Shown here: piece by piece, positions 1 through 5,926 of the stretch
How the letters are laid out: the number at the start of each line of letters is the position of its first letter
Position numbering within the stretch: position 1 is the first letter of the stretch
DNA from: Pseudomonadota bacterium
Lineage (GTDB): Bacteria; Pseudomonadota; Gammaproteobacteria; Burkholderiales; SG8-39
DNA length: 8,266 bases
Reading direction: 5' to 3'
Assembly (NCBI GenBank): GCA_021847125.1
Contig: JAJZUK010000033.1
Span: forward strand, 1 to 8,266
Position numbers and translations under genes: made by a program
Notes under the pieces: generated by a model
Told to the model about the DNA's origin: nothing
Database searches by the model: none
Seen by the model: the letters and a program-made list of their open reading frames with translations, nothing else

Positions 1-289
1 CGACGAGGATATAGAACACCGGCGCCGCGATCACCAGCAGGCAGGCGAGCGCATGCCGCGGCGATCGCGTCCACGGCGCCAGCACCAACCAGGGAGCGCC
101 TGCGCGCGCAGCCCAGCCACGCGCGATCAGTATCAATCCGCCGATGCCGAGTCCGGTCGCGAGGATGCCGGGAAACAGCGCCGGGCCGACGTCCTGGCCG
201 GGCGTTTTCGGGAAGGCCTGGACATGAATCAGGATGGCCGCCGACAAGGCAGCCAATACCACGCCGAAGATCGCGTCGTTGAATTTCAA
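1..289 (-). CDS. tctB: Tripartite tricarboxylate transporter small membrane subunit TctB (partial, 3' end outside window)
   Basis: Small integral-membrane subunit of a TTT-family secondary carboxylate transporter. It works in the inner membrane with the large permease TctA and the periplasmic binder TctC. Ninety-six codons are open to the window edge. The N-terminus MKFNDAIFG, followed by a hydrophobic segment (about residues 6-23), the motif P-G-Q-D-V-G-P-A-L-F-P (30-40) and further hydrophobic segments (about 41-56 and 80-96), is the typical start of the TctB family. Family members are usually around 150 residues, so roughly the last third is missing. The start is a TTG at 289; the only other possible start in the frame before an upstream stop is CTG, and no good Shine-Dalgarno sequence is visible. 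It lies 25 bp after the tctC stop, in the common order tctC-tctB(-tctA), so it is probably co-transcribed and tctA should follow. The family call is confident; the exact start is less so. Confidence 0.85.
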   Translation of the reverse strand, partial: MKFNDAIFGVVLAALSAAILIHVQAFPKTPGQDVGPALFPGILATGLGIGGLILIARGWAARAGAPWLVLAPWTRSPRHALACLLVIAAPVFYILV

Positions 290-314
290 GACCGGGACCG
301 CGTCGCGCAGCGCG

Positions 315-1283
315 CTACTTCGCGATGCCCACCGCTTTCATGACGACACCCATGTCAACATCCGATTTAGCCATGAATTTGGCGAACTCGGCCGGTTCCG
401 CGTAAATGACGCCGAAACCGCGGCTCGCCATGAAATCCTTGTACTCCTGGCTCGCCGCAATCTTCTTGATCGCCGCGGCCAGTTTGTCGCGCGCTTCGGC
501 GGGTATCCCTTTCGGCGCGGCCATCCCGCGCCACGCCGCCATGGTCCAGTTGCTGCCGGTCAGGGATTTCAGCGTCGGAATATTGGGATACAGCGCCGAC
601 GGTTTTTCGTCCATGATCGCGAGGCTCCTTACTTTTCCGGCATCGATCAATGAGCGCGCTTCGGGCAGCGAGCAGGGCACGATCTCGACGCCGCCCGCGA
701 CCAGATCCTGCAGCCCGGGGGCGGCGCCGTTGCTCGGCACCCAGGGCACGGCGGCCGGATCGACTTTCAGGTCGCGCAACATGCCGGCAATCGAAAGATG
801 CCAGATCCCGCCCTGCCCGGTACCTGAGGCCTTGAACTTGCCTGGGTTCGCCTTGATCGCCGCGACCAGGTCATTGAGGGTCTTGTAGGGCGAGTCGGCG
901 CGCACTTGCACCCCCGCAGGATCCGCGTTGACCAGGCCAAGCGGTGTGTAGGAAGCGCCGGACAGTTCGGTCAGACCCTGCCAGTGCATCATGCTGATTT
1001 CGACCGTCAGGATGCCGATGGTATAGCCATCCGGCGCGGCGGTCGCGATCGCGGAGTGGCCGACCACGCCGCTGCCGCCTGTGCGGTTGACCACGGTGAC
1101 CGGTTGTTTGAGTTCCTTCTCCAGCAGGCTGCCGACGATGCGCGCCGTGGCGTCGGTGCCGCCGCCCGCGCCCCAGGGCACAATCAGCGTGATCGGACGC
1201 TCCGGATAGGCGGCGGATGCGGATGAGGCAACAAGCGCAGCGGCGAACACGCTGCAGACAAGGCGCGACACGAGTTTGAGCAT
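315..1283 (-). CDS. tctC: Tripartite tricarboxylate transporter substrate-binding protein (Bug/TctC family)
   Basis: Periplasmic extracytoplasmic binding protein of 322 residues, the usual family length. It captures a carboxylate and presents it to the TctA/TctB permease. A Sec signal peptide is visible: basic start (K3, R7), hydrophobic core 8-19 and a probable cut after Ala-Ser-Ala at 22-24. There is no lipobox. Family motifs follow in order: Y-P-E-R-P-I-T-L-I-V-P-W (26-37) with G-G-G-T-D (40-44), N-R-T-G-G-S-G (66-72), and A-P-D-G-Y-T (83-88), which form the ligand pocket in Bug structures. The ATG at 1283 is preceded at 5-nt spacing by a perfect GAGGAGG. The gene heads a leftward operon with tctB and diverges from the oxidoreductase operon. 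Known Bug ligands include citrate, dicarboxylates, aromatic acids and nicotinate; nothing in this sequence fixes the ligand. Confidence 0.95.
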   Translation of the reverse strand: MLKLVSRLVCSVFAAALVASSASAAYPERPITLIVPWGAGGGTDATARIVGSLLEKELKQPVTVVNRTGGSGVVGHSAIATAAPDGYTIGILTVEISMMHWQGLTELSGASYTPLGLVNADPAGVQVRADSPYKTLNDLVAAIKANPGKFKASGTGQGGIWHLSIAGMLRDLKVDPAAVPWVPSNGAAPGLQDLVAGGVEIVPCSLPEARSLIDAGKVRSLAIMDEKPSALYPNIPTLKSLTGSNWTMAAWRGMAAPKGIPAEARDKLAAAIKKIAASQEYKDFMASRGFGVIYAEPAEFAKFMAKSDVDMGVVMKAVGIAK

Positions 1284-1288
1284 TTTTC

Positions 1289-1295
1289 CCTCCTC
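1289..1295 (-). promoter_or_regulatory. Strong ribosome binding site of tctC
   Basis: On the minus strand GAGGAGG stands 5 nt before the ATG at 1283. This near-perfect anti-16S match fixes the tctC start and suggests high-level translation, as is common for periplasmic binding proteins. Confidence 0.85.
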
Positions 1296-1362
1296 ACAGA
1301 ATCATCGTCGCCGGTATTCGACGGCCGGCAGTGGCCTGTCGCTCGGCTGCGGACAAGGTTCG

Positions 1363-1392
1363 ATTCTACCCACACTAAGGATATCAGTCCAA
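1363..1392 (-). promoter_or_regulatory. Predicted sigma70-type promoter for tctCB
   Basis: Read on the minus strand, TTGGAC (1392-1387) is followed after 18 bp by TAGAAT (1368-1363), which matches five of six positions of the -10 consensus. Transcription would start near 1356 and leave a leader of roughly 70 nt. The -35 element sits in the left arm of the central palindrome, so a bound regulator should affect it. The -35 match is only moderate (three of six, with the TTG kept). This is a prediction from sequence alone. Confidence 0.4.
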
Positions 1393-1415
1393 TGACAATC
1401 ATTGGAACAATATCC
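1379..1415. promoter_or_regulatory. 37-bp interrupted palindrome, predicted operator between the divergent operons
   Basis: The inner arms TCCAATGA (1388-1395) and TCATTGGA (1399-1406) are perfect inverted repeats around the 3-nt spacer CAA. The outer arms GGATAT (1379-1384) and ATATCC (1410-1415) are also perfect inverted repeats and share exactly the same centre, position 1397. Fourteen of 17 half-site positions pair; only the three bases between inner and outer arms (1385-1387 against 1407-1409) do not. The two nested arms and the position over both predicted -35 elements point to a binding site for a dimeric or tetrameric regulator. The core AATGA-C-AATCATT resembles a Fur box. No regulator gene is present in the window. 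Confidence 0.65.
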
Positions 1416-1431
1416 CCGGGGGCATTATCAT
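1402..1431 (+). promoter_or_regulatory. Predicted sigma70-type promoter for the 2-oxoacid oxidoreductase operon
   Basis: TTGGAA (1402-1407, four of six matches to the -35 consensus) is separated by 18 bp from TATCAT (1426-1431, five of six matches to the -10 consensus). The predicted start of transcription is near 1438, giving a leader of about 100 nt before the alpha-subunit ATG. The -35 lies in the right arm of the palindrome, mirroring the leftward promoter, so occupation of the operator would be expected to block or modulate both. Transcript-end data are lacking. Confidence 0.4.
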
Positions 1432-1539
1432 AACGGCTTTAGCAGTCGGATTACGTGTTGGCCACGATCTATTCCCGCGGCGGCGGCAGGAATAGGGGCG
1501 CGGCTTCATATAGGAAGGACGACGCCAGGCGCCGAGGAC

Positions 1540-2709
1540 ATGGAAGCCGTACCGCTGGTCGGTCGAGAAACGCATTTGCTACAGGGCAATCAGGCGATTG
1601 CCGAAGGCGCGCTATACGCCGGCGCGCGCTTTTTCGCCGGCTATCCGATCACGCCCTCCTCAGAAATTGCCGACGTCTGCGCCGCGCGCATGCCTCGGCT
1701 AGGCGGCATGTACCTCCAGATGGAGGACGAAATCGGCTCGATTGCCGCAGTCATCGGCGCCGCGCTCGCCGGCGCGAAGGCGTTCACCGCCACCAGCGGT
1801 CCGGGTTTCTCGTTGATGCAGGAGAACCTCGGCCTTGCCGTCATGGGCGAGGTTCCGTGCGTCATCGTGAACGTGCAGCGCGCGGGGCCCAGTACCGGCC
1901 TCGCGACCAAACCGGCGCAGTCCGACGTGATGCAGGTGCGCTGGGGGCGTCACGGCGACCAGTCGGTGATCGCATTGTGCCCCGCCAGCGTGCGCGAATG
2001 CTTCACGCTGACGGTGCAGGCGTTCAATTTCGCCGAGCGCTTTCGCGTCCCGGTCATTCTGATGCCCGACGAAATCATCGGCCACATGCGCGAGAACGTG
2101 GCGCTTCCCCTCCCCGGCGAGATCGCGATCATCGAGCGCAAAGCGCCCGGCGGCGCGCCCGCCGCTTACCTGCCGTTCCAGCCGGATGCCGACGGCATCG
2201 CTCCGCTCGCGGCGTTCGGCGGCGACTATGTGTTTCACGTCACCAGTTCCATGCACGGCACCGACGGCTACAGCAACAACGACCCGGCGAATGCCGCCTG
2301 GCGCGTGCGCCAGCTGCACGAGAAAATCGAGCGCTATCGCGATGAAATCGTGCTCACGCAGTCCTACTACACCGGCGACATGGAGGTGCTGATCGTCGCC
2401 TTCGGCGCAACCGCCCGCGCCGCCCGCGCCGCGGCGCTCGAAGCGCGCGCCATGGGGATCAAGGCCGGCGTGCTGCAATTGCAGACCATCTGGCCCTTCC
2501 CGGACAAGGAAATCGCCGCGCTGGGCAGGAAAGTCAGGATGGTGGTGGTGCCGGAAATGAACTACAGCGGCCAGGTCGCGGGCGAAGTGCAGAAAGCCCT
2601 CGGTGCCGGCGCCGACATCCGCAAAGTTAACAAGTACAATGGGGCCATCATCACGCCGCAGGATATCCTGGACGCCATGATCCGCCCCGCCATCGCAGCA
2701 GGGGGCTAG
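1540..2709 (+). CDS. korA: 2-oxoacid:ferredoxin (acceptor) oxidoreductase, alpha subunit (KorA/VorA-like)
   Basis: Alpha subunit (389 residues) of a cytoplasmic, thiamine-diphosphate and Fe-S dependent enzyme that converts a 2-oxoacid plus CoA to acyl-CoA, CO2 and two low-potential electrons. Visible family motifs are G-N-Q-A-I-A-E-G (16-23), Y-P-I-T-P-S-S-E (35-42), the M-E-D-E-I-G-S segment (61-67), T-S-G-P-G-F-S-L-M (85-93) and Q-R-A-G-P-S-T-G (113-120). The C-terminal third (about 275-389) fits the transketolase C-terminal-like domain. Length matches stand-alone KorA, without a fused gamma domain. The frame is open upstream to a TTG at 1402, but those 46 codons show no family motif and overlap the predicted promoter, so the ATG at 1540 is preferred. 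The AAGGA before it is about 20 nt away, which is unusually far. Motifs favour the KorA/VorA branch over PorA, but the substrate (2-oxoglutarate, branched-chain or aromatic 2-oxoacid) is not determined, so the symbol names the subunit family only. Confidence 0.9.
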   Translation: MEAVPLVGRETHLLQGNQAIAEGALYAGARFFAGYPITPSSEIADVCAARMPRLGGMYLQMEDEIGSIAAVIGAALAGAKAFTATSGPGFSLMQENLGLAVMGEVPCVIVNVQRAGPSTGLATKPAQSDVMQVRWGRHGDQSVIALCPASVRECFTLTVQAFNFAERFRVPVILMPDEIIGHMRENVALPLPGEIAIIERKAPGGAPAAYLPFQPDADGIAPLAAFGGDYVFHVTSSMHGTDGYSNNDPANAAWRVRQLHEKIERYRDEIVLTQSYYTGDMEVLIVAFGATARAARAAALEARAMGIKAGVLQLQTIWPFPDKEIAALGRKVRMVVVPEMNYSGQVAGEVQKALGAGADIRKVNKYNGAIITPQDILDAMIRPAIAAGG

Positions 2710-2711
2710 CC

Positions 2712-3530
2712 GTGGCGCACGCGACGGGACTCAAATACATGAAGCCGGGCGTGCTGCCCCACATGTGGTGCGCGGGCTGCGGCATAGGCGGCATGCTGGG
2801 CGCCCTGCTGCGCGCGTTCGAGGAGCTGGGCTACGCCAACACCGACACGGTGGTCGTCACCGGCATCGGCTGCACCGGCAAGGCCGACGACTATCTGCTC
2901 ACCAACGCCCTGCATACCACCCACGGCCGCGCGCTCGCCTACGCAACCGGGATCAAGGCATACAAGCCGCAGCTCAAGGTCGTCGTGCTGATGGGCGACG
3001 GCGACAGCGTCACCATAGGCGGCAACCATTTCATCCACGCCGCCAGGCGCAACATCGACGTCACCGCCATCGTGCTCAACAACCTCAACTACGGCATGAC
3101 CGGCGGGCAGGTATCGGGCACGACGCCGGGCTGGGCCATAACCAGCACCACCGCGTACGGCAATCCTGAGCGCGAATTCGACATCTGCGCGCTCGCGGAA
3201 ACCGCCGGCGCCAATTACGTCGCCCGCTGCACGCCGGACCAGGGATGGGAGATGAAGGAACTGATGAAGCTGGCGCTGGACAAGAGAGGCTTCTCGCTGG
3301 TCGAAGTCGTCAGCCCCTGCCCGACCCATTTTGGCCGCAATAACGAAATGAAGGAAACTGCGGCGATGCTGCAATGGCTGGGCGAGCGCGCCATGCCGGT
3401 CGAACGCTATCGCCAATTGCCCGAGTCCGAACGCGGAACCCATTTTCCGGTCGGCACCCTGGTCGACAGGAACGAGCCCGACTTCAATGCGCGCTACGAG
3501 ATGGTACGTGCACGTGCCAGGCAGAAATGA
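2712..3530 (+). CDS. korB: 2-oxoacid:ferredoxin (acceptor) oxidoreductase, beta subunit (thiamine diphosphate-binding, KorB-like)
   Basis: Beta subunit (272 residues), carrying thiamine diphosphate and the proximal 4Fe-4S cluster next to the active site. W-C-A-G-C-G (19-24), G-I-G-C-T-G-K (51-57) and S-P-C-P-T (201-205) supply C20, C23, C54 and C203, the four cysteines expected to hold the cluster. The cofactor motif G-D-G-D (95-98) is followed by I-G-G-N-H (102-106) and, 26 residues after GDG, by N-N (123-124) leading into N-Y-G-M-T-G-G-Q. H71 lies in the conserved T-T-H-G-R stretch. The start is GTG at 2712, 2 bp after the alpha stop and behind a G-rich stretch at 2701-2705; ATG at 2739 is an alternative but would remove residues leading into the first Cys motif. 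Length and motifs are typical of KorB/VorB. Tight spacing implies translational coupling and a stoichiometric complex with alpha. Confidence 0.93.
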   Translation: MAHATGLKYMKPGVLPHMWCAGCGIGGMLGALLRAFEELGYANTDTVVVTGIGCTGKADDYLLTNALHTTHGRALAYATGIKAYKPQLKVVVLMGDGDSVTIGGNHFIHAARRNIDVTAIVLNNLNYGMTGGQVSGTTPGWAITSTTAYGNPEREFDICALAETAGANYVARCTPDQGWEMKELMKLALDKRGFSLVEVVSPCPTHFGRNNEMKETAAMLQWLGERAMPVERYRQLPESERGTHFPVGTLVDRNEPDFNARYEMVRARARQK

Positions 3531-4081
3531 AAATGGACACGCGCGATAAGCCTGCGAATACGCATAGCGAAATCATCCTCGCCGGCACCGGCGGCCAGGG
3601 TTTGATCCTGTCCGGCATCCTGCTCGCTGAAGCCGCGATGCTCGAGGGCAAGAACGTGGTACAGACCCAGTCCTACGGCATAGCCAGCCGGGGCGGACTG
3701 TCGCTGGCCGAAGTGATTGTCGACGCGGATGAAATCATTTTCCAGCAGGTGCGCGCGCCCGACTGCGTGCTGGCGCTCTCCGAGGAGGCGGCAAAGAAGT
3801 ACGAAAGCTGGGCGGCGAAAGGCGTTCCCCTGCTCTACGACAGCACCCTCGCCCGCGCGCGCGAAGGAAAGTACTGCATCGGCCGCGACTTCACCCGCAG
3901 GGCGAGCGATCTGGGCAACGCGGGCAGCGTCAACATACTCGCGCTTGCGGCGGTGGCCGCATTCACCGGCATCGTGAAAATTGCCAGCCTGGAAACCCTG
4001 CTGCGCAGGCGTTTTCGCGGTGCGGCGCTGGAACTGAACCTCAAGCTGCTGGCCGCAGGAAGCGAACTCGCCGGCGCGTGA
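3527..4081 (+). CDS. korC: 2-oxoacid:ferredoxin (acceptor) oxidoreductase, gamma subunit (POR gamma domain)
   Basis: Gamma subunit (184 residues), a Rossmann-like domain that in this superfamily helps bind coenzyme A. The nucleotide-binding-like loop G-T-G-G-Q-G is at 20-25. The signature Q-T-Q-S-Y-G-I-A-S-R-G-G (46-57) corresponds to the usual YGPEARGG with I-A-S in place of P-E-A. G-N-A-G-S-V-N-I-L-A-L near the middle is also typical. The start ATG at 3527 overlaps the beta stop in ATGA; a second ATG at 3533 is almost as good. The frame stays open upstream to 3374, but that stretch lies inside korB. Many bacterial 2-oxoacid oxidoreductases fuse this domain to alpha; here it is a separate gene, as in the archaeal multi-subunit enzymes. 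The symbol follows archaeal Kor naming, in which korC is gamma; in Azoarcus korC instead names the flavoprotein. Confidence 0.9.
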   Translation: MKMDTRDKPANTHSEIILAGTGGQGLILSGILLAEAAMLEGKNVVQTQSYGIASRGGLSLAEVIVDADEIIFQQVRAPDCVLALSEEAAKKYESWAAKGVPLLYDSTLARAREGKYCIGRDFTRRASDLGNAGSVNILALAAVAAFTGIVKIASLETLLRRRFRGAALELNLKLLAAGSELAGA

Positions 4082-4102
4082 GTGCCGGCGCCGCGCAATA
4101 CG

Positions 4103-4110
4103 AAAGGAGT
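4103..4110 (+). promoter_or_regulatory. Ribosome binding site choosing the flavoprotein start
   Basis: AAAGGAGT precedes three consecutive in-frame GTG codons (4111, 4114, 4117). The GTG at 4117 has a spacing of 7 nt from GGAG, which is close to optimal. A further in-frame GTG at 4078 overlaps the gamma stop (GTGA) but has no comparable site. The first recognisable family residues begin well after 4117, so this site favours the shorter protein. Confidence 0.6.
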
Positions 4111-4116
4111 GTGGTG

Positions 4117-5757
4117 GTGAACAGCGTGACCAAATTGCAGCCCAGGCGCGCGCCGTGCCAGGCGGCCTGCCCTGCGGGCATAGACGTGCCGCGCTATGTG
4201 CGGCAGTTGGCCGCAGGCCAGTTCAGCGACGCGCTGGCGACGATACGCGAACGCATTCCCTTCCCTCTGGTCTGCGGCTACGCCTGTTTTCATCCCTGCG
4301 AAGCGAAATGCGGCCGCGGCCAATACGAGGGCCCGGTGGCGATCCGCATGCTGAAACGCGTCGCAGCGGAACTCGGCGCCAGCGCGCCCGCACCCGCCGC
4401 GCCCGAGCGCACGGGAAAGAAGGCGGCGATCATTGGTTCCGGACCCTGCGGCCTGACGACGGCTTATTACCTGGCGCTGCTCGGACACGAGGTGACGGTG
4501 TTCGAGGCCATGGAGCGCAGCGGTGGCATGCTGCGCTATGGCATTCCAGGATACCGCCTGCCCGACGAAATCGTCGATGCGGACATCAGCCTGATCGAAA
4601 GCAGCGGCGTAAGAATCGTGACCGGCAGGCGCGTCTCTTCCGCGGAAGCTCTGCTGGACCAGGGATACGACGCGGTCTTCATCGCCTCCGGCGCATGGCG
4701 TGCCGCGCGCATGGGCATTCCGGGCGAAGACGGACCGGGGGTGATCGAGGGCATCGCTTTTCTGGCGGCGGTGAACGCCGGCACAGCCCCGGCGATCGGC
4801 GCGAAAGTCATCGTCGTCGGCGGCGGCGACACCGCCATCGATGCGGCACGGGTCAGCCGCAGGCTGGGCGCGGAGGTGGTGCAGGTCTATCGCCGCACGC
4901 GCGCCGAGATGCCGGCGAGCGCAGAGGAAATCGAGGCGGCGCTAGAAGAAGGCGTGCAAATGGAGTTCCTCACTGCGCCTCTTGTCATAGACCGGGGCGC
5001 GGTGCGCTGCGTGCGCATGGCGCTGGGGGCCGCGGACGCGAGCGGCAGGCCGCGACCCGAGCCCGTGCCTGGCAGCGAGTTCAGCATGGCCGCGGATAGC
5101 ATGATTATTGCCATAGGCCAGGAAGTCGACATTCCAGCGAGGTCCGTGGAGCGTGAGAAAAGCGGCGTGGTCCGCGCCGATCCGGACAGTCTGGCCACCT
5201 CGGTGCCGGGCATCTACGCCGGCGGCGATGCCGTCACCGGCCCCGCCACGATTATCGATGCCATCGCGCAAGGACGCCGGGCCAGCGCCGCCATCGACCG
5301 TTTCCTCGGCGGCAGCGGCGACCTGGAGCGCTTTGCCTGCAACCAACCTGCCACCGAACTGCGCACGCCCGCCCCGCGCGGGAGCACGCGCAGGCAGTCG
5401 CGTGAACTGTCCGCCGAAACCCGCCTCGGCAGCTTCGCCCTGGTGGAACAAGCCTACGACGAGGCGACCGCCATCAGCGAAGCAAGCCGCTGCCTTTCCT
5501 GCGACTTGCTTGCCTACGATGTGCGCGTCGACGCGGCGCTGTGCAAGGACTGCGGCTACTGCAAGCAGGCGTGCGGCCTGGACGTGTTCGCGCGGTCCGA
5601 TGATTTCAACGCCAGCGGCTACCGGCCTTATGTGGCTGCGAAGGCCGAGAACTGCATAGGCTGCCTGCGCTGCCTTTACGTCTGCCCTGACTTCGCCATC
5701 CGTATCAGCGAACTGGGCGAGTCCCGCAACTGGAGCGCGCAAAACGCGGCCATGTAA
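4117..5757 (+). CDS. GltD-like FAD/NAD(P)H oxidoreductase fused to a 2x[4Fe-4S] ferredoxin domain (electron-transfer subunit)
   Basis: Predicted electron-transfer subunit of the 2-oxoacid oxidoreductase (546 residues from GTG 4117; 559 from the alternative GTG 4078). The N-terminal Fe-S domain is of the glutamate synthase small-subunit type, with C14, C18, C53, C57, C61 and C65. The FAD fold begins with G107-S-G-P-C-G112. The NAD(P) fold has G-G-G-D from 235, followed by a V-Y-R-R-T-R stretch like that of NADPH-using GltD proteins. A-G-G-D-A-V-T-G near 367-374 is the second FAD motif. After C459 and C462 come two classical cluster motifs: C476/C479/C482/C486 and C513/C516/C519/C523-P. It overlaps the gamma stop or follows it closely as last gene of the operon. 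By analogy with the flavoprotein subunits of phenylglyoxylate and 2-oxoglutarate oxidoreductases it should pass electrons to NAD(P)+, or feed them to the enzyme in reverse. No free ferredoxin gene lies nearby; the fused domain probably takes its place. Family call certain; nucleotide preference is inferred. Confidence 0.9.
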   Translation: MNSVTKLQPRRAPCQAACPAGIDVPRYVRQLAAGQFSDALATIRERIPFPLVCGYACFHPCEAKCGRGQYEGPVAIRMLKRVAAELGASAPAPAAPERTGKKAAIIGSGPCGLTTAYYLALLGHEVTVFEAMERSGGMLRYGIPGYRLPDEIVDADISLIESSGVRIVTGRRVSSAEALLDQGYDAVFIASGAWRAARMGIPGEDGPGVIEGIAFLAAVNAGTAPAIGAKVIVVGGGDTAIDAARVSRRLGAEVVQVYRRTRAEMPASAEEIEAALEEGVQMEFLTAPLVIDRGAVRCVRMALGAADASGRPRPEPVPGSEFSMAADSMIIAIGQEVDIPARSVEREKSGVVRADPDSLATSVPGIYAGGDAVTGPATIIDAIAQGRRASAAIDRFLGGSGDLERFACNQPATELRTPAPRGSTRRQSRELSAETRLGSFALVEQAYDEATAISEASRCLSCDLLAYDVRVDAALCKDCGYCKQACGLDVFARSDDFNASGYRPYVAAKAENCIGCLRCLYVCPDFAIRISELGESRNWSAQNAAM

Positions 5758-5855
5758 TGCGGCCGAACTGCCAGCCGCTCGAAGCGCCGCCAGGCATCCG
5801 CCATTCCACCTCCCTATGCCGTATTGCAATTTGCGCTATCCTAGCCGCTGGACAG

Positions 5856-5876
5856 CGATGGCGCGAAGCGCCATCG
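5856..5876. other. Perfect 9-bp stem-loop between the oxidoreductase operon and the small ORF
   Basis: CGATGGCGC (5856-5864) and GCGCCATCG (5868-5876) are perfect inverted repeats separated by GAA. The loop-closing sequence GCGAAGC is known as an unusually stable mini-hairpin. It lies 99 bp after the flavoprotein stop and 50 bp before the small ORF. No T-run follows on either strand, so it is not a classical intrinsic terminator. It may protect the 3' end of the operon transcript or fold in the leader of the small ORF. Confidence 0.6.
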
Positions 5877-5913
5877 TGCCAGGTGCACGCATCGATGATT
5901 CATCAATGCCATG

Positions 5914-5920
5914 AAAGGAG
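5914..5920 (+). promoter_or_regulatory. Ribosome binding site of the small basic ORF
   Basis: AAAGGAG ends 6 nt before the ATG at 5927. Such a strong, well-spaced site is among the best in the window and is the main reason to regard the 29-codon ORF as translated. Confidence 0.65.
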
Positions 5921-5926
5921 ACCAGC

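Noticed and set aside
1184..1402. 72-codon open frame on the minus strand from the palindrome into tctC
   Set aside because: It covers the predicted promoter and the tctC signal-peptide region in another frame, has no ribosome binding site and shows no family resemblance.
1699..2478. 259-codon open frame on the minus strand inside korA
   Set aside because: It lies antisense to a gene with clear family motifs. Its composition (rich in Arg, His, Ala, Gly) is the usual product of reading a GC-biased gene on the opposite strand, and no family motif is visible.
4942..5829. 295-codon open frame on the minus strand over the 3' half of the flavoprotein gene
   Set aside because: It is the antisense shadow of a region whose plus-strand reading gives intact FAD and 4Fe-4S motifs; no recognisable domain and no convincing ribosome binding site.
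5837..5842. TATCCT as a -10 element for the small ORF
   Set aside because: Only four of six positions match, and no acceptable -35 exists 16-18 bp upstream, so a dedicated promoter is not supported.
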